NCBI GenBank assembly: GCA_903824675.1 | Contig: CAIJXV010000006.1 | Location: 110,695 to 174,694 of the forward strand | Direction: 5' to 3' | DNA length: 64,000 nucleotides | Source: an uncultured bacterium | GTDB lineage: Bacteria > Verrucomicrobiota > Kiritimatiellia > CAIKKV01 > CAIJXV01 | Shown: piece after piece, positions 60,655 to 64,000 of the stretch | Position numbering within the stretch: the first letter of the stretch is position 1 | Layout: each line of letters opens with the position of its first letter | Notes under the pieces: generated by a model | What the model was told of the DNA's origin: nothing | The model's database searches: none | Seen by the model: the letters and a program-made list of their open reading frames with translations, nothing else | Program-made: the position numbers and the translations under genes

Positions 60655-61209
60655 ATGAAAAACAAACCGGTGGAACCGAAGAAACATCGAATTATCGTCA
60701 ACAACGACTATTACAATATCTTTCAGGTTAAACCACCGGTCACGGACCAGGATATCTATGACGCCGTCGATCGGAGTCCTGAAGTCGTGGACCGGCCGTG
60801 TGGTAATCTGCCGGTAACGGTTCCGGCTGGCGGGGAAGTGTCCCTGCGCATGGTTCTGGGCGATGATATCGCCCGGGCGGCGAAGGAGGACAAGATCGAG
60901 AGCATTTGTCCGCAGGCGGTTTCGTCCGACTGTGATGACTACAATAATTACACGCTTAAACTCAACACCGTTGATCTCGTGCGGCAGTATGCCTTTTCTC
61001 CTTACGCCGTCAAGCGGGAGACTCGATTCATTTTTCCCGAGCCCGATACTACGATGCCTCCCGTTCCGCTGGAGAAGGTGAGACGTCATCGGGTCCGCTC
61101 CATCGATCTGCATCTGGGCGTCAATTACATCACGATTAAAAGTCACAGTCAGCCCCTGACGGTGGTTGAGGTGGAACTAGCTATCCAGTATCGCAAGTCA
61201 GTAGCCTGA
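60655..61209 (+). CDS. Hypothetical protein, possible internal-deletion remnant of a TIM-barrel protein
   Basis: A 184-residue protein of unknown function. Residues 1-35 (HRIIVNNDYYNIFQVKPPVT and DQDIYDAVDR) resemble the opening of long glycosidase-like TIM-barrel proteins of PVC bacteria, in which the barrel usually continues. Here the sequence instead runs at about residue 40 into a beta-rich tail (GEVSLRMVLGDDIARAA, GVNYITIKSHSQPLTVVEVE) that looks like the same family's C-terminal domain. I infer an in-frame internal deletion; a genuine short protein cannot be excluded. It follows GGGGAGA, and TTGACA at 60489 may be part of a promoter. The HemE-like gene follows after 10 bp. Confidence 0.5.
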   Translation: MKNKPVEPKKHRIIVNNDYYNIFQVKPPVTDQDIYDAVDRSPEVVDRPCGNLPVTVPAGGEVSLRMVLGDDIARAAKEDKIESICPQAVSSDCDDYNNYTLKLNTVDLVRQYAFSPYAVKRETRFIFPEPDTTMPPVPLEKVRRHRVRSIDLHLGVNYITIKSHSQPLTVVEVELAIQYRKSVA

Positions 61210-61219
61210 GGCCAATTCC

Positions 61220-62332
61220 ATGGACTTAAAGCCCAATGAACGTGTGCGCGCGGTATACCAAGGTCAGGTGCCCGACCAGGTGCCCCTTCTGTTGGATCTC
61301 TCGCACTGGTACAAGAAGAATCGAAAGGTGCCGTTTAACCTGTCGGGTTTTACCGCCGTTGAACAGGGATTGGTAGATCTGCACCGGCAAATTGGCGCGG
61401 TCTCTTACATCGAGATGGGCGGGATCTATTCGTTGGTTAGTGAAGAACCGACTGCAAAAATCGAATCCTTTACCGACAACGGGGTCTTTTCAACCCGGAT
61501 TACAACCCCGCTGGGCTCGCTGTGCGAAGAGCGCGTTTTCAATCCGGACAGTTATTCATACGGCATCCGAAACCACTTGCTCCAATCTCCTGCGGACTTT
61601 CCTATCGTGGAATACCTGATGGAACGGCTGCAGTGCCGACCCAAATGGGAATTGTATCGAGCTTGGCAGTCGGCTTTAGGCGAACTGGCCTACCCCTATG
61701 CCCAATTACCCTATTCCGGATCAGGCTACCTCATGGCGCGCAATATGGGAGTGGAGGCGACGGTCTATGCGATTCACGATGCGCCCGCCCAAGTGCAGCA
61801 CTTGGTTCAGACCATCAATACCTGCAACCTGCGCATTCTCGATGCCATTCTTGATGGCCCTTTTGAAACCCTGATCATCAGCGACAACTACGACAGTAAT
61901 GTGCAGACGAAAGAATTTTTTGACGCCTATGTCCGCGACTATTATACCGAAGTGGCCCGCCGGCTCCATGCCAAGGGGAAATATTTGGCGGTCCATGTCG
62001 ACGGTGAAAGTCGCGGCGTACTGGGCTGGTTGGCCGAGTGCGGTGCCGATTGTGCGGACGCCCTTACGCCGGCACCGATGTTCGCCCGGACGCCCGAACA
62101 GATGCGTGCCGAGAGCGGGCCGGGTTTGATCCTCTCCGGTGGCATACCGGCCACCCTTTTTGGCGCCACCGGCAGTGATGCAACTTTTGTGGAGTGCGTC
62201 AAGCGCTGGCTCGACACACGCCGGGCTTCTCCGCGGTTGATCATGGCGGCCGGCGATCAGGTCCCCACCGACGCGCCCTTCCACCGGATCGCCATGCTGT
62301 CGGAACTGGTGGCGCAATATGGCCGATATTGA
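61220..62332 (+). CDS. Uroporphyrinogen decarboxylase (URO-D/MtaA-like) family protein
   Basis: A 370-residue protein of the HemE/MtaA superfamily. It opens MDLKPNERVRAVYQGQVPDQ, like many URO-D proteins in PVC genomes; the middle has the family's ISDNYDSNVQTKEFFDAYVR strand and KYLAVHVDGESRGVLGWLAE, in which a His-x-Asp pattern occurs. True HemE enzymes have other conserved residues (an N-terminal R-x-P-x-W-x-M-R-Q), not seen here, so it is probably not HemE. Relatives act as corrinoid or cofactor methyltransferases or in aromatic sugar-derived methyl transfer. No corrinoid protein gene is adjacent. Confidence 0.8.
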   Translation: MDLKPNERVRAVYQGQVPDQVPLLLDLSHWYKKNRKVPFNLSGFTAVEQGLVDLHRQIGAVSYIEMGGIYSLVSEEPTAKIESFTDNGVFSTRITTPLGSLCEERVFNPDSYSYGIRNHLLQSPADFPIVEYLMERLQCRPKWELYRAWQSALGELAYPYAQLPYSGSGYLMARNMGVEATVYAIHDAPAQVQHLVQTINTCNLRILDAILDGPFETLIISDNYDSNVQTKEFFDAYVRDYYTEVARRLHAKGKYLAVHVDGESRGVLGWLAECGADCADALTPAPMFARTPEQMRAESGPGLILSGGIPATLFGATGSDATFVECVKRWLDTRRASPRLIMAAGDQVPTDAPFHRIAMLSELVAQYGRY

Positions 62333-62466
62333 GGGACTCGAGGATTTCTTTGCGATTTTGAGGGGGATTATGGATCCGCTAGCCTTCTAACCTGACCGGG
62401 ATAAGGATCAGCCATACACCATGGACCGAGGGGAAATTCATATCAAGAACGAGATGATGGCCGTTT

Positions 62467-63004
62467 TAAAGAATTAACTCCTCACTCGCGGCGTGCCCTT
62501 GCCGTCCGGCGTGGTCAAAACCCCCGGGGGTGTTTCCATCCGGGATTCCCGCGGTCGTGTTCTGCCGAGTGAAGGCAAGGTTCTCCAACGTCGGCCCGAT
62601 GGCAGTATCGAGTGGTTGCTGATGGATATCCTGGTGCCGCTGGTGGGCCTACAACAAGACTCCTGCGACCTGTTGTGACGGCCGCGAGGCCGGCATGCCG
62701 CTCACCAATCTGGCCGCGGCCTATCGACTGACCGGTGACAAGAAATACGTTAAGGCTGCAAAATACATCATCCAAAACTTCTTTTTTTAAATGGGAGAAA
62801 AAGTACAGCTCGTTCAAGTATCCGTACCCGCAAAACTGGCAGAATAGACCGCACAAGTTGATCACCGGTTACGGTGATTGGTCCAGCTTTGCCGGCTTAT
62901 ATCGCCTTTGGGCAGTCACGGGGGAGGATGAGTTTCGCACGCTCGGAGTGCGCCTGCTGAAGGCGGCTATCCTCTCTGCCGACTACATTTCCTCAAAGAA
63001 TTAG
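62467..63004 (+). pseudogene. Decayed PcRGLX/YetA-like polysaccharide lyase gene
   Basis: Fragments in at least two frames match one long protein type. The first reads LTRGVPLPSGVVKTPGGVSI and RRPDGSIEWLLMDILVPL, the pattern of the PcRGLX/YetA-like rhamnogalacturonan lyase N-terminus. A second fragment (MPLTNLAAAYRLTGDKKYVK, then AAKYIIQN) and a third, in a shifted frame from about 62768 (YPYPQNWQNRPHKLITGYGD and FAGLYRLWAVTGEDEFRTLG), match its toroid C-terminus. A run of seven T near 62780 coincides with the frame change. The middle of a full gene is missing, so this is a truncated pseudogene. Confidence 0.72.
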
Positions 63005-63219
63005 ATGGCCGCAGTCTGATCAATGACAAGGATGTGGAAAACCGGGCCGGTTCGATTTGACGGGCGTATCGGATAGAATGAGCCAGTCGGTTGGCTGTTA
63101 CGTTTCGGGCCGTGCCGGGACGGTTTTTCGGGCGACGCCGCTAAAAACCAAGGCCAGTACGAATCTTCCGCAGGCGAATCAATCCGCACTGGCCTTCGGC
63201 GAAACCGCTTCGACAATAA

Positions 63220-63981
63220 TCAGGCCAAACCGGCCTTTTTCAGGTTGTCGATACTGATTTTGGCGCTTTCGAGGGCGGGGCGCTTGCAGGTGTCCTGTTC
63301 TACGATGACCCACTCGGACCCTGCGGCTTTGGCGGCTTTGAAAATGCCGGGGAGATCCATCAGGCCGGTGCCGACTTCGGCGAAACTACTGTCGGTCGGA
63401 TCCATATCTTTCAAATGGATTTGCTTGGCGCGCCCCTTGAAGTTCAGAATCGTGGCCACGGGATCTTGTCCGCCTTTTTTGATCCAATAGGTGTCCAACT
63501 CGAACTGGACGGCTTTGGGGTCAGTGTTCTCGCGCATATAATCCAAGGCGGTTTTGCCCTTGGCGACCGGAATCAGGGCCAGTTCCGGAGCATGATTGTG
63601 ATAGGTGAAGACGATGCCCTTGGCGCGGGCCACCTGGCCGGCTTGGTCCACTTTCTTCACCGTGGCAACCCAATCCTTTGCCACTTCTCCCGCGAGGCTG
63701 GTGGTGATACAGGGGGTATTCAGGGCCGCAGCGTAACGATAGCTCTCGCTGTCTGCATTGCCAATATCGTCCAGCGTCACGTGCATGCCGGCGGTTTTGA
63801 GTTTCAAGGACTTCAGGAATTCAGCGAGTTCCTGAGGTTGCATGCCGCCATAAACAAAGGCGAATTCAACCGCATCGTAGCCCATTGCCGCGATCGCTTT
63901 CAGGGTTCCTTTGAAGTCGGCCTGGCAGGCATCCCGGACGGTGTAGAGTTGGATGCCGATCGGAAACTGTTTCGTGCTCAT
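63220..63981 (-). CDS. Sugar phosphate isomerase/epimerase (TIM barrel)
   Basis: A 253-residue xylose-isomerase-like TIM barrel. Opening IGIQLYTVRDACQADFKGTL, then MGYDAVEFAFVYGGM, FTYHNHAPELALIP, VQFELDTYWIKKGGQD (metal-binding region) and WVIVEQDTCKRPALESAKIS. Its order of motifs closely follows the protein at 12748-13503, and the gene is probably its paralogue. It converges on the pseudogene locus. Substrate unknown. The start has only a weak GAAAG upstream. Confidence 0.88.
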   Translation of the reverse strand: MSTKQFPIGIQLYTVRDACQADFKGTLKAIAAMGYDAVEFAFVYGGMQPQELAEFLKSLKLKTAGMHVTLDDIGNADSESYRYAAALNTPCITTSLAGEVAKDWVATVKKVDQAGQVARAKGIVFTYHNHAPELALIPVAKGKTALDYMRENTDPKAVQFELDTYWIKKGGQDPVATILNFKGRAKQIHLKDMDPTDSSFAEVGTGLMDLPGIFKAAKAAGSEWVIVEQDTCKRPALESAKISIDNLKKAGLA

Positions 63982-64000
63982 GAGATAGTTCTTTCGAGTG

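Overview
The window is a bacterial chromosome segment of moderately high GC. Gene style points to the PVC group, most probably Kiritimatiellota, Verrucomicrobiota or Lentisphaerota. The grounds are a DUF4838 protein, a BNR-type sialidase, several xylose-isomerase-like TIM-barrel proteins with a Gfo/Idh/MocA dehydrogenase, a SUMF1-domain secreted protein, a large multidomain subtilase, and a HemE/MtaA-like methyltransferase next to a decayed rhamnogalacturonan-lyase-like gene. This placement is inferred from gene content; there is no rRNA in the window. No phage, CRISPR array or intact insertion sequence was seen.

Layout. 1-5.7 kb: an NhaR-like LysR regulator divergent from a cation P-type ATPase and a DedA protein, then a tRNA-Gly(TCC). 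5.8-13.5 kb: a carbohydrate (probably uronate or polysaccharide) utilisation block with a heparinase II/III-like lyase, an amidohydrolase/uronate-isomerase-like enzyme, two TIM-barrel isomerases, a Gfo/Idh/MocA oxidoreductase and a PocR-AraC regulator. 13.6-16.5 kb: three overlapping glycosyltransferase genes. 16.8-20.5 kb: a divergent DUF4838/sialidase pair with an inverted repeat between them. 20.5-21.3 kb: a Phd/VapC toxin-antitoxin pair. 21.3-25.7 kb: repeat-rich DNA carrying two secreted proteins (SUMF1-like and fibronectin-like) and a DUF4143 ATPase. 25.9-29.8 kb: a GH2 beta-galactosidase in an operon with an unusual HTH-PTS EIIA fusion, behind a clear sigma70-type promoter. 30-33.4 kb: a multi-PAS hybrid histidine kinase broken by a one-base frameshift.

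33.4-38.7 kb holds an orphan class I amidotransferase, ispH, a methyltransferase, a zinc metallopeptidase and serS. From 38.8 to 53.0 kb runs a housekeeping cluster: tilS, (FAD oxidoreductase), ftsH, folP, cdaA, a YbbR-domain gene, a TPR gene, ftsK, a rodZ-like gene, rimO and pgsA. Most junctions after ftsH are overlaps or short gaps, so co-transcription is likely. It joins tRNA modification, membrane proteolysis, folate and c-di-AMP synthesis, chromosome segregation, cell shape and phospholipid synthesis.

53.1-60.4 kb, on the minus strand, carries a BatD-BatE-like fusion, a macro-domain hydrolase and a 1696-residue secreted subtilase. 60.6-64 kb looks like a sugar-catabolic locus in decay: a short protein that may be an internal-deletion remnant, an intact uroporphyrinogen-decarboxylase-like methyltransferase, a PcRGLX/YetA-like pseudogene and another TIM-barrel isomerase. 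Two kinds of dispersed palindromic repeat sit in the intergenic gaps. One pair (29.9 and 40.3 kb) shares about 130 bp, and the second copy lies inside 18-bp inverted repeats, like a small non-autonomous element.
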